A DNA stretch of 51,801 nt from positions 1 to 51,801 of the forward strand of contig ONJM01000019.1 of NCBI GenBank assembly GCA_900318145.1. The letters run 5' to 3'. Numbering within the stretch: the stretch's first letter is position 1; every line of letters begins with the position of its first letter. The notes below the pieces were generated by a model. The model was given only the letters and a program-made list of their open reading frames with translations. It was not told where the DNA came from and made no database searches. Source of the stretch: an uncultured Eubacteriales bacterium (GTDB taxonomy: Bacteria > Bacillota > Clostridia > Christensenellales > Aristaeellaceae). Positions 33,253 to 41,073 of this stretch are shown piece after piece. The position numbers and the translations under genes were made by a program.

Positions 33253-34173
33253 GTGCTTGATTTTCTTGTTACACATTATTATCACAGCGGGTTTTCCGTT
33301 GCGTGCGAAAGCACCATTCTGATCTTTGACTACTGGCTGGGAGAGGAAGGCGAGCTGACGGAGAACCTGCAGCTGACGCCGGAACGTCTCTCCAGGTATA
33401 AACACATCTACGTCTTTATCAGCCACGATCATATCGATCATATGGATCCCGTGGTTTTCACCTGGAAAGACATTCCTGGAATCCAGTATATCGTTTCTTC
33501 CGATATGTCGGTAGGAACCCGGGGGCGCCGTATGGCTCCGGGCGATACGATCGCGTTTTCGGAAGATGTGAAAGTGACCGCCTTCGACTCCACGGATCCT
33601 GGTGTCAGTTTCCTGGTGGATTTCCGGGGCTTCCGGGTTTTCCACGCCGGGGATCTCAACTTCTGGCACTGGCGGGATGAATCCACCATGCGGGAAATCG
33701 AGGAAGCGGACGCGGAATTCCGAAAAGCCATCGAACCCATCAGCCGCGAGGCGGTGGATCTGGCCCTCTTCCCCCTGGATCCGAGGCAGGGGACCATGTT
33801 TGAAGCCGGCGCCAACTTCTTTATTCTCAGCGTAAAACCCCGGATCCTGATTCCCATGCACTATTTTCACCGGGCGGAAGTGGCCATGGAATACGCGCGC
33901 ACCGCTTCCTGCCGCGGCACGGAAGTCATCGCCCTGCCCGGATACGGCGATACGCTCGGCATCAATATGGAAGATGACGGGTATCTGAATCTGTATTTCC
34001 CACAGCCGGATACGCAGCCGGAAACGGAAGAGGCGGAACCGGAAGAAACAGATTCCCTGCTGGCCGAGGATGATCCCTTCATGGAAAGCGATCTTCCCCT
34101 GTCCCAGCTGGCGGAAAACGATGGGGATAATTCTTCTCCCGCGGAAGGGGAAGAACCTGTCTCCAATCCTTGA
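33253..34173 (+). CDS. Metallo-beta-lactamase-fold hydrolase
   Basis: A 306-residue protein. The zinc-binding motif SHDHIDHMD (about residues 57-65) is the HxHxDH hallmark of the fold, with a later metal histidine in MHYFHRAE and Asp in FHAGDLNFWH. The sequence is close to the L-ascorbate-lactonase/UlaG-like branch by feel only. The last 65 residues are strongly acidic, without clear structure, and end in Pro/Glu/Ser-rich sequence. The start is probably the GTG at 33253; GGAGG is 12 bases upstream and GGTGG 5 bases upstream, so the GTG at 33244 cannot be excluded. It stands alone between two terminators, upstream of a DnaA-box pair. Confidence 0.85.
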   Translation: MLDFLVTHYYHSGFSVACESTILIFDYWLGEEGELTENLQLTPERLSRYKHIYVFISHDHIDHMDPVVFTWKDIPGIQYIVSSDMSVGTRGRRMAPGDTIAFSEDVKVTAFDSTDPGVSFLVDFRGFRVFHAGDLNFWHWRDESTMREIEEADAEFRKAIEPISREAVDLALFPLDPRQGTMFEAGANFFILSVKPRILIPMHYFHRAEVAMEYARTASCRGTEVIALPGYGDTLGINMEDDGYLNLYFPQPDTQPETEEAEPEETDSLLAEDDPFMESDLPLSQLAENDGDNSSPAEGEEPVSNP

Positions 34174-34193
34174 GCTGTATAGGATTTCCATAC

Positions 34194-34213
34194 TTATCCA
34201 CAAGTTATCCACA
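34194..34213 (+). promoter_or_regulatory. Tandem pair of perfect DnaA boxes
   Basis: TTATCCACA at 34194-34202 and again at 34205-34213, same direction, 11 bases apart start to start (one helix turn), with a weaker TTTTCCACG at 34225-34233. It lies between the hydrolase gene and the end of addA, about 6 kb from the main oriC candidate. The spacing suggests cooperative DnaA binding. Confidence 0.85.
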
Positions 34214-34326
34214 TTCTGCGGAGGTTTTCCACGAACGGCTGTGAATTCCGGAAACGCTTGAAAATCAAGGGTATTCCGGAGCGTGTGAAAATCGTCCCTT
34301 AGAAAACAAAGCTTTACAGCCTGTGG

Positions 34327-34366
34327 AAAAAGCCCGTTTCCGTCGGTTCCGGAAACGGGCTTTTTT
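34327..34366. terminator. Terminator of the dnaN-recF-addA operon
   Basis: AAAAGCCCGTTTCC pairs with GGAAACGGGCTTTT around a 9-base loop, with A and T runs on both sides, so it works in both directions. On the minus strand it lies 18 bases beyond the addA stop codon. Confidence 0.93.
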
Positions 34367-34384
34367 CTATGCTTTTTTTCGCCG

Positions 34385-37300
34385 TTATACGTCTGTTCTG
34401 TAAGCTTCCCGGCGGGAAATGGAGTACAGCCAGGTTTCCCGCACCGGCCTGCCGCTGAGCTCCCGCAGTGCTTCTGCATACCACTTCAGCTGCGGCCGGT
34501 AAACGGCGGTAAACGATGCCTCGTCTTCCACCCTGTCTGTCTTGTAATCCACAAGAATCCAGCCGTCTTCCTCCAGAAACACGCAGTCCACCACGCCCTG
34601 CACCAGCAGGTTCCTTTCCGGCCGGAAATAATTGAATCCCCATTCCCGGCGTACCTGTCCGCTGGCCAGCATGCGCCGCCCCAGCGGCGATCCGAAATAC
34701 GCGGCCACGTCCTCCGGACGGATCACCGCGCCTTCCTCCTCCGTAAACACAGCGTCCTCCAGCATCTTCTCCTTTAATTCCCGCAGCGTTTTCAGCAGAT
34801 CGCCGCTGCCGCGGATCCGGTCCAGATCCGCCAGAGACAGGAAACGATGAATAAGTGTTCCCCTCCAGGCGCCCATTTTTTCCGCCGGCGGCCCCATGAA
34901 TTCCGGCAGAACACCCGGATCCGTACGATTTAGCGCCTCTGTAAACCGGACAGGGATCCGCTTGCCTTCCGGCGTTTCCTCCTCCGGCTCTTCCGCGAAT
35001 TCCCGTTCAGCCCGGCGAAGAAGGGAAGTAACCGACCGTTTCTGCATCCTGGAAACATAAGGTTCCGGATGTTCTTCTTTCCACAATCCATCCACAGGAG
35101 ATGCTGAAAGCAAGGTTTCAAGCCATTTGTCAGATTGTGGATTATTTGCGTTGTTTTCCACAGATTTCTGTTGATTAATGCTGAAAACCCTTATTTCCCA
35201 AGGGGTTTCCGGCTGTGCATATTCTGTGGAAAATCCGGACGCATCCATGAGTGCGGGAAAAACCCAGTCCATGTAATTCTTCGCGGAAAGAATCCGGTGT
35301 TCCCCGGCCGGCGTCTGCCAGAGTGTCCTGTCTTCTCCCACTCCGGCCAGAATCATCCGCTCCTGCGCCCGTGTCATGGCCACATACAGCAGCCTGATGC
35401 GCTCCGCCCGCTGCTCCCGTTCCTTCTTCCAGGAGAAAATCAGATGAGCCGCCGTTTCCCGGCTGATCCGGTATTCGGGTTTTTTGTATTTCAGGCATAT
35501 TCCCAGATCCGCGTCCAGCAGGACAGCCGCGTCCTGCCGGTGTTCCACTTCATTTTCCAGTCCCAGGCAGAAAACCACCGGAAACTGGAGGCCTTTGGAT
35601 TTATGCATCGTCATGATCCGGATTACATTGTCTCCGTCTGCCAGCGGCGTCGCCGAGCGCTGATCCCCGCCGCCGGCCTGCTCGGACACATAGGAAAGAA
35701 ACCGCCGCAGGGACCAGACGCCGCTCTTCTCCGCTTCCTCCGCCCTTCGGCAGAACATGTCCATATTCCGCTGACCCGTACGCCCGGTTTTTCCGACGCC
35801 GGCCATTGCGTACTGATGGGAATCATGGCAAAGAAAACGGACAAAATAACTCATCTGCGATACTGCTTCCAGCTTCCTCCAGTTTCCGATCCGTTCATCA
35901 GCCTCCCGGCATCTGTTTCCCAGTTCTCCCTTTTCCTTCAGGCAGGCACGGAACGCTTCCCGGAAGGGAACGTCCTTCTCCGGATTTTTGAGGCGTATCT
36001 GTGCCAGTTCCTCTTCAGTAAAAAAGAAAGGCGCGTTTTTCAGGGTCACCAGCAGCGGTTCATCTGCCGCCGGATTCACAATCAGCGTCAGCAGCTGGCG
36101 GAAAATACTGATTTCCTCCTGCTCATAGAAATCCGTTCCTCCGTCAAAAAAGACAGGAATCTGCCGCTTTTCCAGCAGATCGGCAAGTATTCTTCCGTCC
36201 CGGCTGACCTGCGGCATCAGGATTACCATATCCCGGTATTCAAACTTTTCCTCCCGGAGCTCCTGCGTTTTCACCGCGACAAAATCCGCCAGCGACTCCA
36301 GTTTCGTCCGCTCCGGATCCGGTTCTATGATTTCCGCCGCAACAGGATGTTTTCCTTCGGCGGGCAGGCCTGGAATCAGAGCTTCCCGATCCTTGTAATT
36401 CAGTTCTGCCGTTTCCTCCCGCATGATATCCCGGAAAACCGTATTGGCCGTTTCCAGAATTTCCGGCCGGGAACGGAAATTTGTCTGCAGTTCCAGCAGT
36501 TCCCCGGGGGAATCCGGCCGGTCGTATTCCCTGGCCCGGTTCAGAAACAGTCCCGGATCCGCAAGGCGGAAACGGTAAATACTCTGTTTTACATCTCCCA
36601 CCATGAAAAGATGTCCATCCGGAGAAGAAAGCAGCTGGATAATCTCATCCTGCACCCGGGAAACATCCTGACATTCATCCACAAAAATTTCACTCCAGCG
36701 CCTGCGCACGTCGGCGCGTGCCGGTTCTGATGAAAGAATCCTGAGGGCAAAATGTTCCAGATCATTGAAATCCAGCACACGGAGAGCTGCCTTCTTCGCG
36801 GCGAATGCGTCCGCTGTACGGCGGGTGATCTTCTTCAGTCCCTGCAGGGACATCCGCATATTTCCGAATTCCTTTTCCACAACGGCAGGATCCGGAAGAA
36901 TCAGGGGTTCCGTCTCCTTCATAATTTTCTTCAGCTGATTCCGGAGGTCCTGATATCGTTCCTTCCAGTTCTGCTCCAGGCTGTTCAGTTTTGTCCAGCG
37001 CGGCAGCGGCAGAAATTCCGCCCGCAGCTGTTCTTCCGGCACCTCCTGCCTTTCCGCCCATAATTGTTTCACGTGAAACAATTCACTGTCCGCTTTCCAG
37101 ACAGCTCGATACGCTTCCCCGTGCTCCGGTTCGTCAAACATCAGAAACTGGCGGCGCAGAATGATCCGCGCCTGCAGTATCTTTTCCCGCACAATCTGTG
37201 ACGCTGTTTCAAACCATGGGTGGTCCGGATCCACCTTCAGCGGAATATCGTCGCATGCGTGTTCCAGCCAGCCGGCCGGATCCGGAAGCGACATCATGAA

Positions 37301-37804
37301 AGCGTGTACTTTTCCTGTAATTTCTTCCGTGCTTTTATGATCAAAACACTTTTTCCAGTGAAGATAATCGGGATCCTGTTCCTTCTGCAGCGAGTTGCAG
37401 GCGGACCGGAACGCGGCGGAAAACATTTTTTTTGCCCGGGACGGCTCGCAGACCGCAAAAAAAGGATCCGTTCCCGCTGCCTGGAATTCCTCGCGGATCA
37501 GATCCTGGCAGAAGGAATGAATCGTCGTAATCTCCATGAGGTCGATTTTCTGCAGCGCGTTCCGGAGGTTCGGTTCGCTCCGGCCCTCCCGGAGCCTGGC
37601 CCGGATCTTCTGCTTCATTTCAGAAGCCGCGGCTTTTGTAAAAGTAACGACAAGAAAAGAAGAGGGTGCCGCGCCTTCCCGCAGCATCCGGATAATTCTT
37701 TCAACCATCACTGCGGTTTTTCCGCTGCCGGCCGCCGCGGAGCAGACGATCTTTCGCGACGGTGAACTGATCGCCGCCTGCTGCTGTTCCGTCCACTTCC
37801 TCAT
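34385..37804 (-). CDS. addA: ATP-dependent helicase/nuclease subunit A
   Basis: A 1139-residue UvrD-like helicase with nuclease domain, the AddA half of the RecBCD-type enzyme that processes double-strand breaks. Walker A CSAAAGSGKTAVM (about 18-30), the DExx motif IFVDECQDVSRVQDEI, motif III-IV (VGDVKQSIYRFR), motif VI (RIRLLYVAMTRAQERMIL) and the C-terminal nuclease GVVDCVFLEEDGWILVDYKTD are all present. Family length is 1100-1250. The partner addB is normally just upstream; here recF lies upstream and no addB is in the window. A perfect parS site (37065-37080) is embedded in its coding sequence. The ATG at 37804 follows GAGAGGAA. Confidence 0.96.
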   Translation of the reverse strand: MRKWTEQQQAAISSPSRKIVCSAAAGSGKTAVMVERIIRMLREGAAPSSFLVVTFTKAAASEMKQKIRARLREGRSEPNLRNALQKIDLMEITTIHSFCQDLIREEFQAAGTDPFFAVCEPSRAKKMFSAAFRSACNSLQKEQDPDYLHWKKCFDHKSTEEITGKVHAFMMSLPDPAGWLEHACDDIPLKVDPDHPWFETASQIVREKILQARIILRRQFLMFDEPEHGEAYRAVWKADSELFHVKQLWAERQEVPEEQLRAEFLPLPRWTKLNSLEQNWKERYQDLRNQLKKIMKETEPLILPDPAVVEKEFGNMRMSLQGLKKITRRTADAFAAKKAALRVLDFNDLEHFALRILSSEPARADVRRRWSEIFVDECQDVSRVQDEIIQLLSSPDGHLFMVGDVKQSIYRFRLADPGLFLNRAREYDRPDSPGELLELQTNFRSRPEILETANTVFRDIMREETAELNYKDREALIPGLPAEGKHPVAAEIIEPDPERTKLESLADFVAVKTQELREEKFEYRDMVILMPQVSRDGRILADLLEKRQIPVFFDGGTDFYEQEEISIFRQLLTLIVNPAADEPLLVTLKNAPFFFTEEELAQIRLKNPEKDVPFREAFRACLKEKGELGNRCREADERIGNWRKLEAVSQMSYFVRFLCHDSHQYAMAGVGKTGRTGQRNMDMFCRRAEEAEKSGVWSLRRFLSYVSEQAGGGDQRSATPLADGDNVIRIMTMHKSKGLQFPVVFCLGLENEVEHRQDAAVLLDADLGICLKYKKPEYRISRETAAHLIFSWKKEREQRAERIRLLYVAMTRAQERMILAGVGEDRTLWQTPAGEHRILSAKNYMDWVFPALMDASGFSTEYAQPETPWEIRVFSINQQKSVENNANNPQSDKWLETLLSASPVDGLWKEEHPEPYVSRMQKRSVTSLLRRAEREFAEEPEEETPEGKRIPVRFTEALNRTDPGVLPEFMGPPAEKMGAWRGTLIHRFLSLADLDRIRGSGDLLKTLRELKEKMLEDAVFTEEEGAVIRPEDVAAYFGSPLGRRMLASGQVRREWGFNYFRPERNLLVQGVVDCVFLEEDGWILVDYKTDRVEDEASFTAVYRPQLKWYAEALRELSGRPVRETWLYSISRREAYRTDV
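37065..37080. promoter_or_regulatory. parS site inside addA
   Basis: TGTTTCACGTGAAACA, the exact 16-bp palindrome bound by ParB (Spo0J). It encodes part of AddA (HVKQ on the minus strand), so the protein sequence is compatible with the site. Confidence 0.93.
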
Positions 37805-37846
37805 TGAAGTTCCTCTCTGTTCCTTTTTTTATTGCTTTCCTGTAAA

Positions 37847-37862
37847 TGTTTCACGTGAAACA
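37847..37862. promoter_or_regulatory. parS site between addA and recF
   Basis: TGTTTCACGTGAAACA, a second exact copy of the ParB-binding palindrome, 782 bases from the first. parS sites of Bacillota cluster near oriC, which lies about 2.4 kb away. Confidence 0.95.
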
Positions 37863-37893
37863 ATCCGGTCTGATACTTTCGGTTTTTTTTCGC

Positions 37894-39060
37894 TTATGAA
37901 AAGTCCGGCTCTGTTAATACAAGTTTTTCGGTTTCCTCTCCCCGGTTTGTTTCTTCCAGAACCGCTTTTCCGAACGGCGCGGAAACTCTGTAGGTTCTTT
38001 TGTTTCCTTCCAGTTCAAGGTCCGTTTCATCCGTACAGGTAATAAAGGTCTGATAATCGCTGATTTCCCTCACCAGCCGCATCCGCCTGTCCTTATCCAG
38101 TTCACTCATCACATCGTCCAGCAGCAGCACGGGTGCCTCCCCGCTCATCTGACGCAGAACCTTCATCTGCGCCAGCTTCAGGGAAAGGGCCGCCGTCCGG
38201 ATCTGTCCCTGGCTCGCGAAGGTCTTCATGCTTTTCCGGTTCAGGGACAGATTCAGGTCGTCCCGGTGCGGTCCGGCGGAAGTAACTCCCAGCCGCAGGT
38301 CTTCTTCCCGGTTTTCCTGCTGAAGCCGGATAAAATCTTCCTTTACGTTTTCCGATTCACGAAACGCGGAATGATATATTGCCTGGAATTCTTCCGTGTC
38401 CCGCCCGGATATGCCGCTGTACGTTTCCGCGGCCAGCCCGGACAGCAGCTGAATCGCTTTTTTTCGCGCCTCCACGATCACCGCCGCCGGCGACGCCATC
38501 GCCTGCTCAAATACTTCCAGCAAACCCGCGCTTTCCCGCGGATTCGCCCGCAGATTCTTAAGCAGGGCATTCCGCTGTTCAAGCCCTGACCGGTATTGCT
38601 GCAGGGCAATAAAATATCCCCGGTTCACCTGGCTGATCATCATATCCAGATAGCGCCGGCGCATGGACGGGCCTTCCCTGATCAGCCCGAGATCTTCCGG
38701 AGAAAAAATAACGCACTGCAGGCAGCCCATCATATCAGAAAAACGCCGGATCTGTTTCTGATCCAGCAGAATGACTTTTTTGTTTTCCTCGTTCGGCACC
38801 AGGCGGACGGTGATCTCCCGGCGCACACCGCCTGAAAATACAGTAACGCCGCATACAGCGAAGCTTTCGCCGATGCGTACGGTGCTCTGGTCTCCGGTAA
38901 TCCGGTGGCTTTTTCCCAGCGCGCAGTAATGAATGGCTTCCAGCAGGTTTGTTTTTCCGGAACCGTTCATGCCGAAGAACAGATTGACCCCTTCATGAGG
39001 GGTCAATACGGTTTCCTCGTAATTTCTGAAATTGCGGAGCACCAGTTCCTGAATGATCAT
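37894..39060 (-). CDS. recF: DNA replication and repair protein RecF
   Basis: A 388-residue SMC-like ATPase that helps load RecA at gapped DNA. Walker A is FGMNGSGKTNLLEAI (about 30-44), the signature region is SQGQIRTAALSLKLAQ, and Walker B is VLLLDDVMSELDKDRR (about 300-315). Length fits the family. It starts at ATG 39060, 6 bases after the dnaN stop codon, without a strong ribosome binding site, so translation probably follows from dnaN. In most Bacillota the order is dnaA-dnaN-(yaaA)-recF-gyrB; here recF is followed by a parS site and addA in place of gyrB. Confidence 0.97.
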   Translation of the reverse strand: MIIQELVLRNFRNYEETVLTPHEGVNLFFGMNGSGKTNLLEAIHYCALGKSHRITGDQSTVRIGESFAVCGVTVFSGGVRREITVRLVPNEENKKVILLDQKQIRRFSDMMGCLQCVIFSPEDLGLIREGPSMRRRYLDMMISQVNRGYFIALQQYRSGLEQRNALLKNLRANPRESAGLLEVFEQAMASPAAVIVEARKKAIQLLSGLAAETYSGISGRDTEEFQAIYHSAFRESENVKEDFIRLQQENREEDLRLGVTSAGPHRDDLNLSLNRKSMKTFASQGQIRTAALSLKLAQMKVLRQMSGEAPVLLLDDVMSELDKDRRMRLVREISDYQTFITCTDETDLELEGNKRTYRVSAPFGKAVLEETNRGEETEKLVLTEPDFS

Positions 39061-39066
39061 TTTCTT

Positions 39067-40182
39067 TTACTGGAATACACGGACCGGCAGAATCAGATAG
39101 ATAAAATCCCCGCCGCTTTCCGGCACCACGACACAGGGACTGATGTTTGAGTTGAACTTCATGCACAGGTTTTCATCCGACACATTGCGGATGACGTCTG
39201 TGATATACCGTGCATTGAACGCGATATCAATCGGATCTCCGTGGAGGGACGCGTCCATTTCTTCTTCCACGTCGCCCAGTTCCGCGTTGGAGGTGATCTT
39301 CAGAATATCATCATGGAAACTCATACGGATCAGATTGTTTTTTCCTTCCCGGGCCATCAGGCTTGCGCGGTCAATCGCGTCCTGCACGCTGACGCGGTTT
39401 GCGCGGGCTTCCGTCCTGAAATCCGAGGGGAGGATCCGGCGGTAATCAATATACTCTCCGGCCAGCAGTCCGCTGGTCAGCCGGATATTTCCGAAGGTGC
39501 ATTCCATTCTGTTTTTCTCGATAAGCATATTGCAGAACGCGTCATCATCCGGCAGAATGCGGGACAGTTCATTCAGCACCTTTCCGGGAATGATTGCTTT
39601 CACAACATCCACCCCGTCCGGCAGTTCAAAAGGCTGGAAAAGTTTCTGCATCGCGAGGCGGAATCCGTCCAGCGCCACAAGACGCGCTTCCGTGCGGCTG
39701 ACTTCCAGGAGGCTGCCGGTCAGAATCTGGCGGCTTTCATCCGTCGCGATCGCGAAGCTCACCCGGGAGATCATATCACGAAGCTTGTTCTGCGGAATTT
39801 TCACCACGGAACCGGAACGCAGCGGCTGGAATTCCGGATATTCGTCCGCGTTCATGATTGCCAGGCTGCTGCGGTTTTTCATGCAGCGGATCACCGCGGT
39901 GCGCCTGTCGGCCACCGTAATGCTCACGTCTCCCACCGGCATTTTTCGGATCAGCTCCGCGAAGAGTTTGCCGGGAAGCACCGCCTGTCCTTCCTCTTTA
40001 ATATCCGCTGCGTTTGTATATTCGATGACCAGGGATCCGTCCGAACAGGTAAGTCGTACCCTGTCCTCCGCAGCAGTGATCAGAATTCCTTCCAGAATCT
40101 GTTTCGCGGAGCGGGCGGCCAGCGCCCGGGTAACGGTATTAAGCCCTTCCAGAAGATCCTGAGAGTTCATGGTGAAAATCAT
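39067..40182 (-). CDS. dnaN: DNA polymerase III sliding clamp (beta subunit)
   Basis: A 371-residue clamp that rings DNA and tethers the polymerase. Three clamp folds can be traced: residues 1-120 (MIFTMNSQDLLEGLNTVTRALAAR), 125-250 (MISRVSFAIATDESRQILTGSLLEV) and 255-371 (SVQDAIDRASLMAREGKNNLIRM, then PESGGDFIYLILPVRV at the end). The ATG at 40182 follows GAGG. It is the first gene of a leftward operon with recF and addA, and its upstream region is the oriC candidate. No dnaA precedes it, which is unusual for the phylum. Confidence 0.97.
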   Translation of the reverse strand: MIFTMNSQDLLEGLNTVTRALAARSAKQILEGILITAAEDRVRLTCSDGSLVIEYTNAADIKEEGQAVLPGKLFAELIRKMPVGDVSITVADRRTAVIRCMKNRSSLAIMNADEYPEFQPLRSGSVVKIPQNKLRDMISRVSFAIATDESRQILTGSLLEVSRTEARLVALDGFRLAMQKLFQPFELPDGVDVVKAIIPGKVLNELSRILPDDDAFCNMLIEKNRMECTFGNIRLTSGLLAGEYIDYRRILPSDFRTEARANRVSVQDAIDRASLMAREGKNNLIRMSFHDDILKITSNAELGDVEEEMDASLHGDPIDIAFNARYITDVIRNVSDENLCMKFNSNISPCVVVPESGGDFIYLILPVRVFQ

Positions 40183-40539
40183 GCTGTTCGACCTCGCTTA
40201 AGTAAAGAAGTTACGAATATATATTATTATATTCTTTCGTAGTAGTAGTAAGGGGTGTGGAAACGGTGGAAAAGCCGGCGGAAAGCTTTGCAGGCAAAGG
40301 ATTCCGCTGTGCAAAACATGTGGAAAATCTGAGGATATTTTTGGTCCGTCTGTAGATATTCCATACCGGAAGGAAAAAATCCTTCTTTCCGGAGGGAATG
40401 CCGGAAGGCCGGAGACGGGTTCCGGGAGTAAAACAGGGATGGATTTCCGGAAAAACAGGAAAGGCCGGAAAAAGTTATCCACAAAACGCAAGGAGTTAAC
40501 AGACTGTGGAAAACGGGTTGTTAAAAACCCGGAACTCCT
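40183..40539. other. Candidate chromosomal origin of replication (oriC)
   Basis: A 357-base gap between dnaN and pgsA with no gene. It has an AT-rich tract (40211-40237), then TAG-TAG-TAG-TAA (40240-40251), GGGG (40252-40255) and the DnaA-box-like TGTGGAAAC (40256-40264). Read on the minus strand this is box, GC run, DnaA trios (3'-AAT GAT GAT GAT-5' on the bound strand), AT-rich element: the order of the basic unwinding system described for bacterial origins. Further boxes are TGTGGAAAA (40319-40327 and 40505-40513) and a perfect TTATCCACA (40475-40483). The dnaN-recF operon points away, parS sites lie nearby, and the rRNA operon at the right end points away too. GC skew could not be computed. 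Confidence 0.8.
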
Positions 40540-41073
40540 TTATTTTGTTGCGAAAACCGAACGGTTGCGGACAAAATAATCCACAGCGGACCACAGTGTC
40601 AGGGCAACGGAAACGCCGGTTAGGGCGGCGGTATACCAGGCGGCGAAGCATGCTTTGTTCAGCAGGAGAATGCACACGATCGTCACCATCTGGAAGGTGG
40701 TTTTCCATTTGCCGATTTTTCCGGCGGCAATGACTTTGCCCTGTCCGACGGCGACCATGCGCAGTCCGTCCACTGCCAGCTCCCGGCACAGGATGATCAG
40801 CACAACCCACGCCTCCATCAGTCCGCCGCGGACCAGCATCACCAGCGTTGTGAGCACCAGCAGCTTGTCCGCCACAGGATCGATAAATTTGCCGAAATCC
40901 GTGATCAGATTGTATTTCCGCGCGATATGCCCGTCCAGCAGATCGGTCAGGGAGGCCAGGATAAACAGGATGCCCGCGGCAATCCGGCAGGCGTCGTTAT
41001 CCATGTACAGAAGCAGCGCGATCACCGGGATACACAGGACGCGGATGATACTCAGCTTATTCGGAAGGTTCAA
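40540..41073 (-). CDS. pgsA: CDP-diacylglycerol--glycerol-3-phosphate 3-phosphatidyltransferase
   Basis: A 177-residue membrane enzyme that makes phosphatidylglycerol phosphate for phosphatidylglycerol synthesis. The CDP-alcohol phosphotransferase signature is complete: DG-x2-AR-x8-G-x3-D-x3-D, seen in LLDGHIARKYNLITDFGKFIDPVADK (residues about 44-69). Four or more membrane segments surround it. Its ATG (41073) overlaps the rimO stop codon by 4 bases (ATGA), so it is translated together with rimO. The two genes run toward the origin candidate, head-on to the right-moving fork. The C-terminus ends just before the 3' DnaA box of the origin region. Confidence 0.95.
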   Translation of the reverse strand: MNLPNKLSIIRVLCIPVIALLLYMDNDACRIAAGILFILASLTDLLDGHIARKYNLITDFGKFIDPVADKLLVLTTLVMLVRGGLMEAWVVLIILCRELAVDGLRMVAVGQGKVIAAGKIGKWKTTFQMVTIVCILLLNKACFAAWYTAALTGVSVALTLWSAVDYFVRNRSVFATK

